This document shows, piece by piece, positions 47,089-56,715 of a DNA stretch of 64,000 nucleotides (position 1 is its first letter; the number at the start of each line of letters is the position of its first letter). Made by a program: the position numbers and the translations under genes. Source of the DNA: Rhizobium mongolense subsp. loessense (GTDB lineage: Bacteria; Pseudomonadota; Alphaproteobacteria; Rhizobiales; Rhizobiaceae); NCBI RefSeq assembly GCF_900099775.1, contig NZ_FMTM01000013.1, positions 1-64,000 on the forward strand, written 5' to 3'. The notes under the pieces were generated by a model. It saw only the letters and a program-made list of their open reading frames with translations, did no database searches and was not told where the DNA came from.

Positions 47089-48309
47089 CTATTGTTGTGC
47101 GAGGCTCTGGATGGTCTCCATCGTCTGCTTGGCGTCGGCGCTGCCGGCGAAGGCGGGCGGAAAATACTGGTTGAAGAGGTTTTCCACCGCTGCCCAGTTA
47201 TTGGTGATTGCGTAGGGAATGGAATGCGCCAGGGAGTAGTCGAGGGCCTCGCCGCCGTTGGTGATGTCTTTGGCGGCCACCTGGTACCAGGACGATTGGG
47301 CGGCCGTGCGTGCCGGCAACGCACGCCCCTTCTCGGCAAGGTACGACAGCGCTTCGGGACTGGTGAGCACCTGAATTGCCTTCCACGCCGCATCCTTATG
47401 CTGGCTGGTGGTCGAAATGCCGAAACCGGAGCCTGCCGTAACGGCCGCCAGTTCGCCCTCGTCACGGGGCAAAGTGGTCAGACCGACCTTGAACTTGACC
47501 TGGTCCTTCATGCCGATGATCGACCAGGGGCCGTCGACATACATAGCGATGTTGCCCGAATTGAACCGGCCCTGGATCACCGTGCCGGCATCGTTGCCAG
47601 ACGGCACGAGCGGTGCAATCTTATCATTGGCCGCAAAGCCGATCAGTCTGTCGGCTGCGGCAATCGCATCAGGATTGACGAGATCGAGCTGGCCGGCATC
47701 GTTAACGTATTTGTCGCCCCAGGCGGACGCCAGGACCGAGTAGTTGACCGGGGCGACGCCGAAGCCGTAGACGCCATCCTTGGTAAGCCTCTTGGCCGCG
47801 CCGGTGAACTCCGCAAGCGTCCAGCCCGGTTTCGGCAATGGAAGGCCGGCGGCCTCGAAAGCGTCCTGGTTGTAATAAATGACCCATGGACCGACGTCGT
47901 AAGGTAGGCCGTAAAGCTCTTTGTCGACCGACATGCCGCCGATGATCGAAGGGGTGAAGGCGCCAATATCGAACTTGTCTGCCTCAATCCTGGCATTGAG
48001 GGGTTCCAGCAGTGAATAGAAATTCGGCATGCGCAGCGACTGCATGGACACGATGTCGGCCAGTTGGCCGGACGCCGCCAAAACCGGCAATCTGGTCCAA
48101 TAGTCGACCCAGCCGCTGGTCTGCAGCGTCACTTTGATATCTGGGTGCTTGGCGCTCACCATGTCGGCCAGGTGCTGCCAGGTCTTGGTGTCGGTTTCGG
48201 AGGCGGACCACATCTGCCAGGTCAAATTGACCTCGTCGGCTGATGCAGCCGTAACAAAGAGGCTGCCGCCGATTGCTGCAAGCAACAGCGCTTTCTTCAC
48301 AACCTTCAT
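47089..48309 (-). CDS. Sugar ABC transporter substrate-binding protein
   Basis: The 406-residue periplasmic protein of the CUT1 (extracellular solute-binding family 1) type has a signal peptide MKVVKKALLLAAIGGSLFVT ending near ASA. Family hallmarks are YGLPYDVGPWVIYYNQDAF, GNIAMYVDGPW and FGISTTSQHKDAAWKAIQVL. It captures the sugar and delivers it to the two permeases. Next to a GH29 fucosidase, fucose or a fucosylated oligosaccharide is the likely ligand; this is inference. GGAGGAGAA precedes the ATG; a longer frame upstream is not coding for it. Confidence 0.92.
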   Translation of the reverse strand: MKVVKKALLLAAIGGSLFVTAASADEVNLTWQMWSASETDTKTWQHLADMVSAKHPDIKVTLQTSGWVDYWTRLPVLAASGQLADIVSMQSLRMPNFYSLLEPLNARIEADKFDIGAFTPSIIGGMSVDKELYGLPYDVGPWVIYYNQDAFEAAGLPLPKPGWTLAEFTGAAKRLTKDGVYGFGVAPVNYSVLASAWGDKYVNDAGQLDLVNPDAIAAADRLIGFAANDKIAPLVPSGNDAGTVIQGRFNSGNIAMYVDGPWSIIGMKDQVKFKVGLTTLPRDEGELAAVTAGSGFGISTTSQHKDAAWKAIQVLTSPEALSYLAEKGRALPARTAAQSSWYQVAAKDITNGGEALDYSLAHSIPYAITNNWAAVENLFNQYFPPAFAGSADAKQTMETIQSLAQQ

Positions 48310-48359
48310 GGGATTCTCCTCCCTCCATGAATGCAATGGACAATGAGTGGGATCGAAGG

Positions 48360-49694
48360 CTACGGCTTCAGGACAATTTCGATCACCGGAACAGTAACTT
48401 CCGGCCGTCGCACCGGCAGTTCGAGCGTGATCATGCCTTCCGGCACCATCACGCCGACATTGGAATCCACTTCCTTGATGGGGCTTAGCCAGCGCACCTC
48501 GCTGGCGTCGTGCAGGAACTGCGCATAGGCGATTTTGTCGGCGATGCCGTCGATGTGGATGTGGCGATAGGGCCAGTTGTAGACGTGCAGGTAAAGGCGG
48601 TTGCCGCGCTGGGTGTAGCGGCAACCAAACGGCGCCGGATAGGCCGACGGCCCTGCCCCATAGATCGAACGTCCGTTCACTGCCATCCAGTTCTGGTAAA
48701 CCTCAAGTGCGGTAATGGCACGCGCATCGAGCGTACCGCGGCCGGTCGGACCGACATTCATCAGGAGGTTGCCCCCCAAGGCGACGGAATCGATGAGCAG
48801 CTTGATGATCTGTTCCGGGCTCTTCCAGGTGTCCTCGTCACGATGATAACCCCAAGAACCGCTGAAGGTATGGCAAGCCTCCCAGCGCACGGGCCGGCCA
48901 GCGATGGTGGGCGCGACGCGCGGTGTGTACTGCTCCGGCGTCACCATGTCTGGCAAGTGATCGCCATCGAGCGGCAAATCGAGACGGTTGTTGACGATGA
49001 TGTCTGGCTGCAGTTCTCGCACCAGTTCAACCAGACGCTCGCTCTCCCAGTCGGCGCGCCCCTTGCCCGGCAGACCGCGATACTCCCGGCGCGGATAGCT
49101 GAAATCGAACCACATGATGTCGATGCGGCCGAAACCAGTCAAAAGCTCGCGCACCTGTTCGCGCATATAGGCGGTGTAATTGGCCATGCTGCGGTCGGCA
49201 TTCAGCGCCTTCGCATCAGAGTGGTTGCGCAGGGGATGATGCGCGTCGATCGGAAAGTCCGGGTGATGCCAGTCGATCAACGAATAGTAGAAGCCAATTC
49301 TCAGTCCTTCGGCCCGGAATGCATCGACCAGCGGAGTCAAAAGGTCCTTGCCACAAGGCGTGTTCGTCGCCTTGTAGTCGCTCACCTTGCTATCCCATAG
49401 GCAAAAGCCCTCGTGATGCTTGGTCGTCACCACGACATATTTCATGCCGGCGAGACGGGCCCGGCGAGCCCATTCCTTGGGCTCATAGAGATCGGGATCG
49501 AAATTGTCGAAGTAGCGCTGGTACTGTTCATCGGTCAATTCCTCGCGGTTTTTCAACCACTCGTGACGTGCCCCAAGAGCGTAGAGCCCCCAGTGAATGA
49601 ACAGACCCAGACGGTCGCGGCTGAACCAAGCATGCTTGTCCGCCTCTGCGGGTTCCAGATCTCCCGACTGACGCATCGAAATCGTCACAGGCAT
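48360..49694 (-). CDS. GH29 alpha-L-fucosidase
   Basis: The 444-residue enzyme removes terminal alpha-L-fucose from glycans with retention. Family motifs are GLFIHWGLYALGARHEWL, KYVVVTTKHHEGFCLWDS, and the nucleophile Asp in DIMWFDFSYP. There is no signal peptide, so it acts in the cytoplasm on imported oligosaccharides, which fits the importer genes that follow. GAGGGAGGAG before ATG 49694 sets the start. It is first in the operon, and its promoter carries a LacI-type operator. Confidence 0.93.
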   Translation of the reverse strand: MPVTISMRQSGDLEPAEADKHAWFSRDRLGLFIHWGLYALGARHEWLKNREELTDEQYQRYFDNFDPDLYEPKEWARRARLAGMKYVVVTTKHHEGFCLWDSKVSDYKATNTPCGKDLLTPLVDAFRAEGLRIGFYYSLIDWHHPDFPIDAHHPLRNHSDAKALNADRSMANYTAYMREQVRELLTGFGRIDIMWFDFSYPRREYRGLPGKGRADWESERLVELVRELQPDIIVNNRLDLPLDGDHLPDMVTPEQYTPRVAPTIAGRPVRWEACHTFSGSWGYHRDEDTWKSPEQIIKLLIDSVALGGNLLMNVGPTGRGTLDARAITALEVYQNWMAVNGRSIYGAGPSAYPAPFGCRYTQRGNRLYLHVYNWPYRHIHIDGIADKIAYAQFLHDASEVRWLSPIKEVDSNVGVMVPEGMITLELPVRRPEVTVPVIEIVLKP

Positions 49695-49725
49695 CTCCTC
49701 CCTCGTTCTTCGGTTCGACGTAGGA

Positions 49726-49739
49726 TCGAACCGGTTCGA
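49726..49739. promoter_or_regulatory. LacI-type operator before the fucosidase operon
   Basis: TCGAACCGGTTCGA is a perfect 14-base palindrome with the central CG typical of LacI-family operators, 32 bases before the fucosidase ATG. Its 10-base core GAACCGGTTC recurs in front of the lacI-type gene. Confidence 0.7.
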
Positions 49740-49875
49740 CATCGATCATCTTCCTTGATCTTCTAGCTGTCAAGCAGGAATCAAGGATCACTTAATCAGA
49801 GAAACTGCCCAATTCTATGGAAATCGCCTGGCCTACCAGTTGCAGAGGCGGTTAGAATCTGACACAAGACGCTTA

Positions 49876-49889
49876 TAGAACCGGTTCGA
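49876..49889. promoter_or_regulatory. LacI-type operator before the regulator gene
   Basis: TAGAACCGGTTCGA shares the core palindrome GAACCGGTTC with the site at 49726, exactly 150 bases away, and ends four bases before the regulator ATG. This indicates autoregulation, and possibly looping between the two sites. Confidence 0.7.
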
Positions 49890-49893
49890 TCAC

Positions 49894-50901
49894 ATGGCTA
49901 CCATACGAGATGTCGCGCGCCTTGCGGGGGTTTCAATCTCGACTGTCTCGCTCGCGCTCAACAGCCCGAAGCGGGTGGGCGCCGAGACGCTTGACCGCAT
50001 CCAGCAGGCGGTACGGTCAACCGGTTATCGCGTCGATCCGGTGGCACAGACGTTGGCGCGCGGACGCAGCTCGCTGATCGGCTTTGTTTCAGCCAATCTG
50101 GGGAACATGTTTTTTGGCGACATCCGCCGCGAGCTGGAACACCAGGCGCTGGAAAACGGCTATTTCGTCTTGATTGCCGATTCCTCGGGCAAAGCCGAGC
50201 TCGAACGGGCGCTGCTGGAGCGGCTGGAAGCGCAGAAGATGGCCGGCATCGTCCTGGCGGCAAACGGGCGCGGCGAGGACTACGCGGAATTCCTGCGGAA
50301 CTTCAAAACTCCGATCGTGATGTTCGACCAGAAGGTGGAGGGCGCCGAGCGCGATTTCGTGGGCTCTGACAACCCGCTCACCACCGCCATCTTGACGGAG
50401 CACCTGCTGCAGCTCGGTCACAGGCGAATCGCCTTCATCTCCGGTCCTGCCGGCCTTTACACCGCCGACGAGCGCCTGAAGGGCTACATGGAAACGATGG
50501 CCGGTGCCGGCGTTGAGGTCGACCTTTCACTCGTGGTCGAAGGCGGCTATACGCGGGCCGGCGGCTATACGCAAGCAATGCGCCTGCTCGCCCGCCGTGA
50601 TCGACCGACCGCCATCATCGGCGCCAACAACATGATGGGCCTCGCGGCGCTGCAGGTGATGCAGGAGATGGGCTTCCGCTGCCCGGACGACGTGTCGCTG
50701 GCGATGGTTGACGACGTTCCCTGGAGCAGCGTGATCACGCCTCGCGTCACGATGGTGGTGCAGGACGCCCAAAAGCTTGGCGAACTGGCCGCACAGCGCC
50801 TGCTGGCAAGAATCCAGAGCCCTGAGGGGGCGGCCGCGCCGCCGCAAGACATCATCCTGACGCCGACATTTGTGCGCGGTGAATCAACCAAGCGCCGCTA
50901 G
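49894..50901 (+). CDS. LacI-family transcriptional regulator
   Basis: The 335-residue repressor has the N-terminal helix-turn-helix TIRDVARLAGVSISTVSLAL, the hinge VAQTLARGRSSLIGFV and a periplasmic-binding-protein-like effector domain. Divergent orientation and matching operators indicate that it controls the fucosidase-importer operon and itself, most likely responding to fucose or a derivative. The ATG directly follows one operator, so binding would block its own transcription or translation start. Confidence 0.93.
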   Translation: MATIRDVARLAGVSISTVSLALNSPKRVGAETLDRIQQAVRSTGYRVDPVAQTLARGRSSLIGFVSANLGNMFFGDIRRELEHQALENGYFVLIADSSGKAELERALLERLEAQKMAGIVLAANGRGEDYAEFLRNFKTPIVMFDQKVEGAERDFVGSDNPLTTAILTEHLLQLGHRRIAFISGPAGLYTADERLKGYMETMAGAGVEVDLSLVVEGGYTRAGGYTQAMRLLARRDRPTAIIGANNMMGLAALQVMQEMGFRCPDDVSLAMVDDVPWSSVITPRVTMVVQDAQKLGELAAQRLLARIQSPEGAAAPPQDIILTPTFVRGESTKRR

Positions 50902-50991
50902 GTAACCGGAGGACCGGCCCCATCCTTTCGTCATCGAAACAAGCATGCCCGCGCAACGGCCGACGGCTCGATCGTTTGGCAGCCCAGGTGG

Positions 50992-52329
50992 CTAGATGTC
51001 TGGACGTGAGGGTATGACGATCTCCGCCGCCAGTCCGCCTTCGCTGCGATTATAGAGCCTGAGTGATCCGCCAATCGCGCCCGTCAACTGCTGCGCGATG
51101 GCAAGGCCGAGACCGGTTCCGCCGGTTTCCCGGTTGCGGGACTGCTCGAGCCGGAAAAAGGGTTGAATCGCCGCCTCAAGCATATTGTCCGGGATGCCCG
51201 GCCCGCGATCCATAACTGTGATGGCGATATGGCCGTGCTCTTTCCGTTCGACGCCGATTTCGGCGGCGCCGGCGAATTTCAGCGCATTGTCGATGAAGTT
51301 CGACAGGATGCGGCGAAGAGCGTGCGGCTTGGTGAGAACGGTCCCCTGGACCACGCTGACGACAGTCACGGACTTTCCAGTATCCTGGTAGTCGTAAAAA
51401 AGGCTCTCGACGAACGATGCGAGATCGATGCGGGTGGTCTTTTCGCCACGGACATGCGCGCTGCGGGCATAGGCGATGCCATCCTGGACAAGGCGCTCGA
51501 TCTCTCCCAGATCCTTCAAGAGCTTGCCCTTCTCGGGAGAATCCTCCGCCATGTCGGCGCGCAGCCGCATGCGGGTGATCGGCGTTTGGAGATCGTGGGA
51601 AATTGCCGCCAGGATCTGCACCCGTTCTTCGAGGTAATGGGCGATCCGTTCGCGCATCGCGTTAAAAGCCCTTGCAGCATGAGCGACCTCGCTCGGACCG
51701 GCTTCGCTCAACGGAGGCTCCTTTTTGTTCGGATTCAGCGCATCGGCGGCTGCGGCAAACTCAGCCAAAGGGCGTGTTGCCTGCCGCACCGCAAACCACG
51801 TGCAAAAAACGAGAAGCCCCATCTGGATCGCCAGCACATAAGGCAGCCAGTCGGCAATTGGCATAACGCCCCTCGGCGTTACATCGATTGTCAGCGGGGC
51901 GCCATCGCTCAGCGTCAAGTGGGCCTGCAAGCGCTTGCCCTCGCCGGGAACGGATTCGAGGCGCAGCGGGAAGCGATGGCCGACTGCCTCTTCGATCCTT
52001 CCGGCGATCTCGGCGCTGCGGCCAGACATGTCCGGTACACCGGGAAGGCCTGGTCCAAGCACCAGGCGGTAACTGCCGCGGCTTAGGCGATTCAGCCATT
52101 CGGCCCTTTCGCCCGCCGGCAGCCGGTCCAGGACGGCAATCGAGGTAGCAATATCGGTTTCGAGGGTGCCAAGCATCACAGCCTTTGCCGACATGTAGCG
52201 TTCGAGAAAAAGGACGCTGAAGGACAGACCATAGGCAATCACCAAACCCGACAGAAGGATGAGAAAAAGCCTGGCCCGCAGGGTCCTTGGCCATAGGCGG
52301 CCAAGAGGAGCGATGATTTGCCCATTCAT
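50992..52329 (-). CDS. EnvZ-type membrane histidine kinase
   Basis: The 445-residue sensor has two membrane segments (about 20-42 and 162-182) around a periplasmic domain, a HAMP domain, a HisKA domain with phospho-acceptor His in AAISHDLQTPITRMRLRAD, and a HATPase with NFIDNALKFA, DRGPGIP and GGTGLGLAI. ATG 52329 overlaps the stop of the response regulator gene by four bases. The stimulus is unknown; the alpha/beta hydrolase upstream is the nearest candidate target. Confidence 0.94.
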   Translation of the reverse strand: MNGQIIAPLGRLWPRTLRARLFLILLSGLVIAYGLSFSVLFLERYMSAKAVMLGTLETDIATSIAVLDRLPAGERAEWLNRLSRGSYRLVLGPGLPGVPDMSGRSAEIAGRIEEAVGHRFPLRLESVPGEGKRLQAHLTLSDGAPLTIDVTPRGVMPIADWLPYVLAIQMGLLVFCTWFAVRQATRPLAEFAAAADALNPNKKEPPLSEAGPSEVAHAARAFNAMRERIAHYLEERVQILAAISHDLQTPITRMRLRADMAEDSPEKGKLLKDLGEIERLVQDGIAYARSAHVRGEKTTRIDLASFVESLFYDYQDTGKSVTVVSVVQGTVLTKPHALRRILSNFIDNALKFAGAAEIGVERKEHGHIAITVMDRGPGIPDNMLEAAIQPFFRLEQSRNRETGGTGLGLAIAQQLTGAIGGSLRLYNRSEGGLAAEIVIPSRPDI

Positions 52330-53066
52330 CGCCGCAGCTCCACGATCTCAACGGGAACGGAGAAGACATAGCCTTCGCTGCGCACCGTCTTGATATAGGT
52401 GGATTCCCGCGCGTCATCGCCAAGTCTCTGGCGCAGGCGGCTCACCAGCAGATCGATCGAGCGGTCGAAAAGCTCCGCCTCACGGCCCTGCGTCAGATTG
52501 AGAAGCTGGTCGCGGTTTAGGACGCGCTGCGGGTGGTCGACAAAGACGCGCAGCAGCCGGTATTCGGCCCCGCTCAAAGCGATTTCCGTCCCCTGCCTGT
52601 CGAGAAGGTGGCGGCCCACCGTGTCGAGCCGCCAGTCGCCGAAGGCCAGCAACTGGCCGGCCTCGCTGATCTGAAGGTTTGGTGGCAACATCCGGGTCCG
52701 CCGCAACACGGCCTTGATGCGGGCAAGCAGTTCGCGCGCGGCAAACGGCTTCGGCAGGTAGTCGTCTGCCCCCATCTCCAGTCCGATGATCCTGTCCATC
52801 TCGTCGCTGCGAGCAGTCAGCATCAGGATCGGCGTCGCCTTGTGCTTGCCGGCTCTGAGCTCCCGGCACAGGACGAGCCCGTCGTCGCCGGGCATCATCA
52901 CGTCGAGCACGATCAGATCGACCGCATTGGCCTCCAGAAAACTGCGCATCTGTCGGCCGTCTGCTGCGGCCGTTGCCCGGAGGCCGTTCTTTTTCAGATA
53001 GCCTGACAGCAGCTCGCGGATTTCACGATCGTCATCGACGATCAGGATATGGTCGACGTGGTCCAT
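52326..53066 (-). CDS. OmpR-family response regulator
   Basis: The 246-residue regulator has a receiver domain (ILIVDDDREI, phospho-acceptor Asp in LIVLDVMMPGDDG, Lys in YLPKPF) and a winged-helix output domain (LSGAEYRLLRVFVDHPQRVL, LLVSRLRQRLGDD, VRSEGYVF). It is the cognate partner of the kinase downstream. The frame is open for 105 codons before ATG 53066, but the receiver starts there, which fixes the start; the ribosome site is weak. Confidence 0.94.
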   Translation of the reverse strand: MDHVDHILIVDDDREIRELLSGYLKKNGLRATAAADGRQMRSFLEANAVDLIVLDVMMPGDDGLVLCRELRAGKHKATPILMLTARSDEMDRIIGLEMGADDYLPKPFAARELLARIKAVLRRTRMLPPNLQISEAGQLLAFGDWRLDTVGRHLLDRQGTEIALSGAEYRLLRVFVDHPQRVLNRDQLLNLTQGREAELFDRSIDLLVSRLRQRLGDDARESTYIKTVRSEGYVFSVPVEIVELRR

Positions 53067-53193
53067 GTTGGGACTTTCAAATGCTCTATCGATATCAGCG
53101 GCATTCGGATGCCGGTTCTTCTTTAGACCCTGAGATCGCTGCCGCGAAGCCAAGAAAATATCATAGACGGTCTTTGCGGCAGCTATTGCCGGT

Positions 53194-54246
53194 CTAAAGG
53201 CGGTCGACATCCAGAACGGCTTGCGCAAACGCCTGCGGCGCTTCCTGCGCCAGGTTGTGGCCGATCCCGCCGGTGATGGTGCGATGAGCGTATTTTCCAG
53301 AAAATTTTCCGGCATAGGCGGCCGGCTCTGGATGCGGCGCGCCGTTTGCGTCCCCTTCCAGTGTGATCGTCGGCACGGCAATCACCGGTCGGGTGGAAAG
53401 CTGCCTTTCATAAGCATCATATCGGGACTCGCCTTCTGCAAGCCCGAGCCGCCAGCGATAGTTATGGATCACGATCTCCACGTGATCAGGATTGTCGAAG
53501 GCATCGGCCGACCTTTCAAACGTCGCGTCGTCGAAGTTCCACGTCGGTGACGCAGTTTGCCAGATCAATTTTGCGAAGTCCCGACGATTGGCCTCGTAGC
53601 CCAGTCGTCCGCGTTCGGTTGCGAAATAGAACTGATACCACCAGGCAAGCTCGGCTTTCGGCGACAGTGGTTGCTTGTTGACCTCCTGGCTGCCGATCAG
53701 ATAGCCGCTCACCGAGACCATCGCCTTGCACCGCTCGGGCCACAACGCGGCCATGATGTTGGCGGTTCTGGCGCCCCAGTCGTAACCGGCAACAATCGCC
53801 TTCTCTATCGCGAGCGCATCCATGAGCGCGATTGCATCAGCGGCGATCGCCGCCTGCTGACCGTTGCGGGGCGTGTCGTTGGAAAGGAATCTGGTGGTGC
53901 CATAGCCCCGCAAGTAGGGGATGATCACGCGATAGCCTGCAGAAGACAGAAGCGGGGCGACATCGACGAAGCTGTAGATGTCATAGGGCCAGCCATGCAG
54001 CAGCAGGACGGCGGAACCGTTTGCCGGCCCCGCTTCCGCGTAGCCGACATCCAAGACGCCGGCCTTGATCTGCTTCAGCGCCCCAAAGGACGTGTTCGCC
54101 CCCGTTTCGACAGCGGGCCCCTTTGCAGCAGACGTCTGTGCCGGCTGCGCGTTGACGGCTCCGCCGATGCCGAATTCCACCGCAGCGACGGTCATGGCGG
54201 CCACGCCGAAGAACCTGCGGCGTTGGTGGTTGACTTCTTCGGACAT
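53194..54246 (-). CDS. Tat-exported alpha/beta hydrolase (epoxide hydrolase-like)
   Basis: The 350-residue protein has a twin-arginine-like signal (NHQRRRFFGVAAMTVAAV) and a hydrolase fold: oxyanion region LLLHGWPYDIYSF, nucleophile Asp in VAGYDWGARTA near 153, and His in GGIGHNLAQEAP near 328. An Asp nucleophile is typical of epoxide hydrolases and haloalkane dehalogenases rather than esterases; the substrate is not predictable. ATG 54246 has GGAGGGACAA upstream. The nearest genes are a two-component system and a divergent redox protein. Confidence 0.85.
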   Translation of the reverse strand: MSEEVNHQRRRFFGVAAMTVAAVEFGIGGAVNAQPAQTSAAKGPAVETGANTSFGALKQIKAGVLDVGYAEAGPANGSAVLLLHGWPYDIYSFVDVAPLLSSAGYRVIIPYLRGYGTTRFLSNDTPRNGQQAAIAADAIALMDALAIEKAIVAGYDWGARTANIMAALWPERCKAMVSVSGYLIGSQEVNKQPLSPKAELAWWYQFYFATERGRLGYEANRRDFAKLIWQTASPTWNFDDATFERSADAFDNPDHVEIVIHNYRWRLGLAEGESRYDAYERQLSTRPVIAVPTITLEGDANGAPHPEPAAYAGKFSGKYAHRTITGGIGHNLAQEAPQAFAQAVLDVDRL

Positions 54247-54590
54247 TTGTCCCTCCGTTTGAATTGATCGCGATCGTAGAAGGCCGGCAGCATGTGTCAC
54301 TGTTGTGTCCCGAACCAGCCGCTTTTGAATGTGGATGTAGCTTTCAGCGACACAGATACGTTCAGATACAAATGCGACCCGCACCGGATGGCCCCGGTGA
54401 TATCAGTGTGAAACTCCTCCTCGGCGTCGATTTTGTCCTTTATCGCCCCCACGGGGACGATTCCTACATTTCGGTACATTTCCCCTCAAAGCCCGACATA
54501 TTCGAGATACCTCACATCGGCCAGATTGCCTCTTGCTGGTCCAGGCACATCACCGTGCAGAGCCTGACCAAATGGTTTCAAAGGAAAACG

Positions 54591-56369
54591 ATGATGACGA
54601 TTCTTATCATTGCCTATCTCGGAGGCGTGCTGACGATCCTCAGCCCATGCATCCTCCCCATCCTTCCCTTCGTCTTTGCCCGCACCGGATGGCCATTCGC
54701 TAGAAGCACTTTGCCCATGCTGGCGAGCATGGCCGTCAGTTTTGCGCTTGTCGCCACGCTCGCGGCGGTCGGCGGCAGCTGGGCTGTCCGTGCCAATGAA
54801 TATGGTCGCCTCGCCGCCGTCATGCTGCTTGCAGCTTTCGGAGTGAGCCTGCTTTCGCCACGTGTCGCATACCTCCTCGCGCGGCCGGCTGTGGACCTCG
54901 GAAACCGGCTGACCACCTCAGCAGGAAGCGCTCGTTCCGCGCCGACAATAGCAAGTTCGCTCGTCCTCGGCGCGGCGACCGGTCTGCTTTGGGCGCCTTG
55001 CGCCGGGCCTATCCTCGGTCTCGTTCTGACGGGAGCGGCGCTGCAAGGCGCCAATCTTGAGACGACATTCCTCCTCTTTGCCTTTGCTGCAGGCGCAGCC
55101 ACCTCTCTCGCCGTTGCTCTGCTTGTGGGTGGAAAGGTCTTTGCCGTCATGAAGCGGTCGCTTGGCGTCGGCGAGCGAATCCGTCGGTGCCTGGGTGCAG
55201 CCGTTCTGGCCGGTCTCGCCGCAATCGCCCTCGGCCTCGATACCGGCGTGCTGGCGCAGCTCTCCTATGCCAGCACCGCGTCCTTCGAACAGGCCGTGCT
55301 CGAAAGGTTCCATGAGAGGCCGGCAGCAGGTGCGCCGTCAATGGTCGCCGGCAACGATGCAATCCAGCGGGCAGCCGATAGCAAGCGGCCGTTCCGCAGT
55401 GGGCTACCGGCGGAAGGCCGCGCGCCGGCGCTCAATGGAGCAGTCGAATGGCTCAATGCCGCGCCGCTCACCAACGAGCAGCTGCGTGGAAAAGTGGTGC
55501 TTGTCAACTTCTGGACCTATTCCTGCATCAACTGCATCCGTACCATCCCCTATGTCCGTGCCTGGGCTGAAAAATATAAGGACAAGGGCCTTGTGGTCGT
55601 CGGCGTCCACACCCCGGAATTCGCCTTCGAAAAGAGGATCGACAATGTCAGACAAGCGCTCGGCGGCTTCAACATCGGCTATCCGGTCGCCATCGATAAC
55701 GACTACCGCATCTGGCGTGCCTTTGAAAATAGCTACTGGCCGGCCAATTACCTGATCGATGCCAAGGGCGAGATCCGCTACCACCGGTTCGGCGAGGGCA
55801 ACTATCCGCAGACCGAGAAGGCGATCCAGGATCTGCTGCGCGAGGCCGGTAGCGAGACGGCCGCGAGCGCACCGGTCGTGCCAGACGCAAAGGGGGCTGA
55901 AGTCGGTCCCGACTTAAGCAATATCGGCTCCGGCGAAACCTATCTCGGCTACCGGCGCGCCGCGAATTTCGCTTCTCCCGAAGGGCTGCAGGCCGACGCC
56001 GCGCATCACTACTCTTTCGCTAAACCGACCCTCAATGAATGGAGTCTTTCGGGCACCTGGACGATCGGCGCGCAACAGGCGACGCTCACCCAACCGGGCG
56101 GCGGCATTTCCTACCGGTTCAGCGCCCGCGACCTGCATCTCGTCCTCGGGCCTGGCGCCGCCGGAAAACCGATCCGCTTCCGGGTGACGATCGACGGAAA
56201 GGACCCGGGCAACGATCGCGGCTCGGATATCGATGCGAGTGGAAACGGCACCGTCACGGCGACGAAGCTCTACCAACTCGTCCGGCAGTCTGCAGACGTC
56301 ACGGTTCGCAACTTCGAGATCAGGTTCCTCGACCGGGGCGTGGAAGCCTTCGCTTTCACCTTCGGCTGA
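54591..56369 (+). CDS. DipZ-like CcdA-thioredoxin fusion protein
   Basis: The 592-residue protein has a CcdA/DsbD-type membrane domain (about 1-225) with conserved Cys in LSPCILPILPF and WAPCAGPILG, which carries electrons across the membrane. A TlpA/thioredoxin-like domain follows (FWTYSCINCIRTIPYVRAW, CxxC near 313-316), then a C-terminal beta-rich domain (about 455-592) as in DipZ proteins. It probably keeps periplasmic thiols reduced. The frame is open further upstream to 54264, but AAAGGAAAACG before ATG 54591 and the membrane start favour this site. Confidence 0.88.
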   Translation: MMTILIIAYLGGVLTILSPCILPILPFVFARTGWPFARSTLPMLASMAVSFALVATLAAVGGSWAVRANEYGRLAAVMLLAAFGVSLLSPRVAYLLARPAVDLGNRLTTSAGSARSAPTIASSLVLGAATGLLWAPCAGPILGLVLTGAALQGANLETTFLLFAFAAGAATSLAVALLVGGKVFAVMKRSLGVGERIRRCLGAAVLAGLAAIALGLDTGVLAQLSYASTASFEQAVLERFHERPAAGAPSMVAGNDAIQRAADSKRPFRSGLPAEGRAPALNGAVEWLNAAPLTNEQLRGKVVLVNFWTYSCINCIRTIPYVRAWAEKYKDKGLVVVGVHTPEFAFEKRIDNVRQALGGFNIGYPVAIDNDYRIWRAFENSYWPANYLIDAKGEIRYHRFGEGNYPQTEKAIQDLLREAGSETAASAPVVPDAKGAEVGPDLSNIGSGETYLGYRRAANFASPEGLQADAAHHYSFAKPTLNEWSLSGTWTIGAQQATLTQPGGGISYRFSARDLHLVLGPGAAGKPIRFRVTIDGKDPGNDRGSDIDASGNGTVTATKLYQLVRQSADVTVRNFEIRFLDRGVEAFAFTFG

Positions 56370-56634
56370 AGCCTCGAAACCACATCAATGCCTTCGTCCA
56401 CAGAGTTAGCTTGTAGGCGTAGTTATATGAATTAACGTGAACTTTTTAAGGCTCGTAGCTTTCTCCCATTACTCGTCGCAGACTCATAAGGTGCGCAGCC
56501 ACAGGCGGATTGAGGTGGGTTGGACCATACGAGGAGATTGGTTGCGCACTTGGCTAAAGACGACGGAAACCCTCGAAAAGCCACGCATATGCGGTTTCAA
56601 CGCCCCGGCCGGCCTGCAGAACAAAGCGGCAAGT
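56370..56634. other. Intergenic region downstream of the dipZ-like gene
   Basis: No supported gene, repeat or terminator was found. The larger plus-strand frame that begins at 56437 looks like a chance opening. Confidence 0.35.
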
Positions 56635-56715
56635 CTAGCCAAATTCATAGACCAGTGCCGCGATGCCGATGAGGCAAAGCAAGGCGAGAATGATGCGCTC
56701 TGTCCTCGGCGTCAT
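56635..56715 (-). CDS. Tiny single-pass membrane protein, 26 residues
   Basis: The ORF encodes MTPRTERIILALLCLIGIAA followed by LVYEFG: a basic N-terminus and one hydrophobic helix, the look of a genuine small membrane protein. Its ATG overlaps the stop of a second hydrophobic ORF (ATGA), which suggests translational coupling. It is too short for a family call. Confidence 0.45.
   Translation of the reverse strand: MTPRTERIILALLCLIGIAALVYEFG

Noticed and set aside
54264-54590. N-terminal extension of the DipZ-like protein
   Set aside because: The extension is not membrane-like, lacks a ribosome site at its start and precedes a clear start at 54591.
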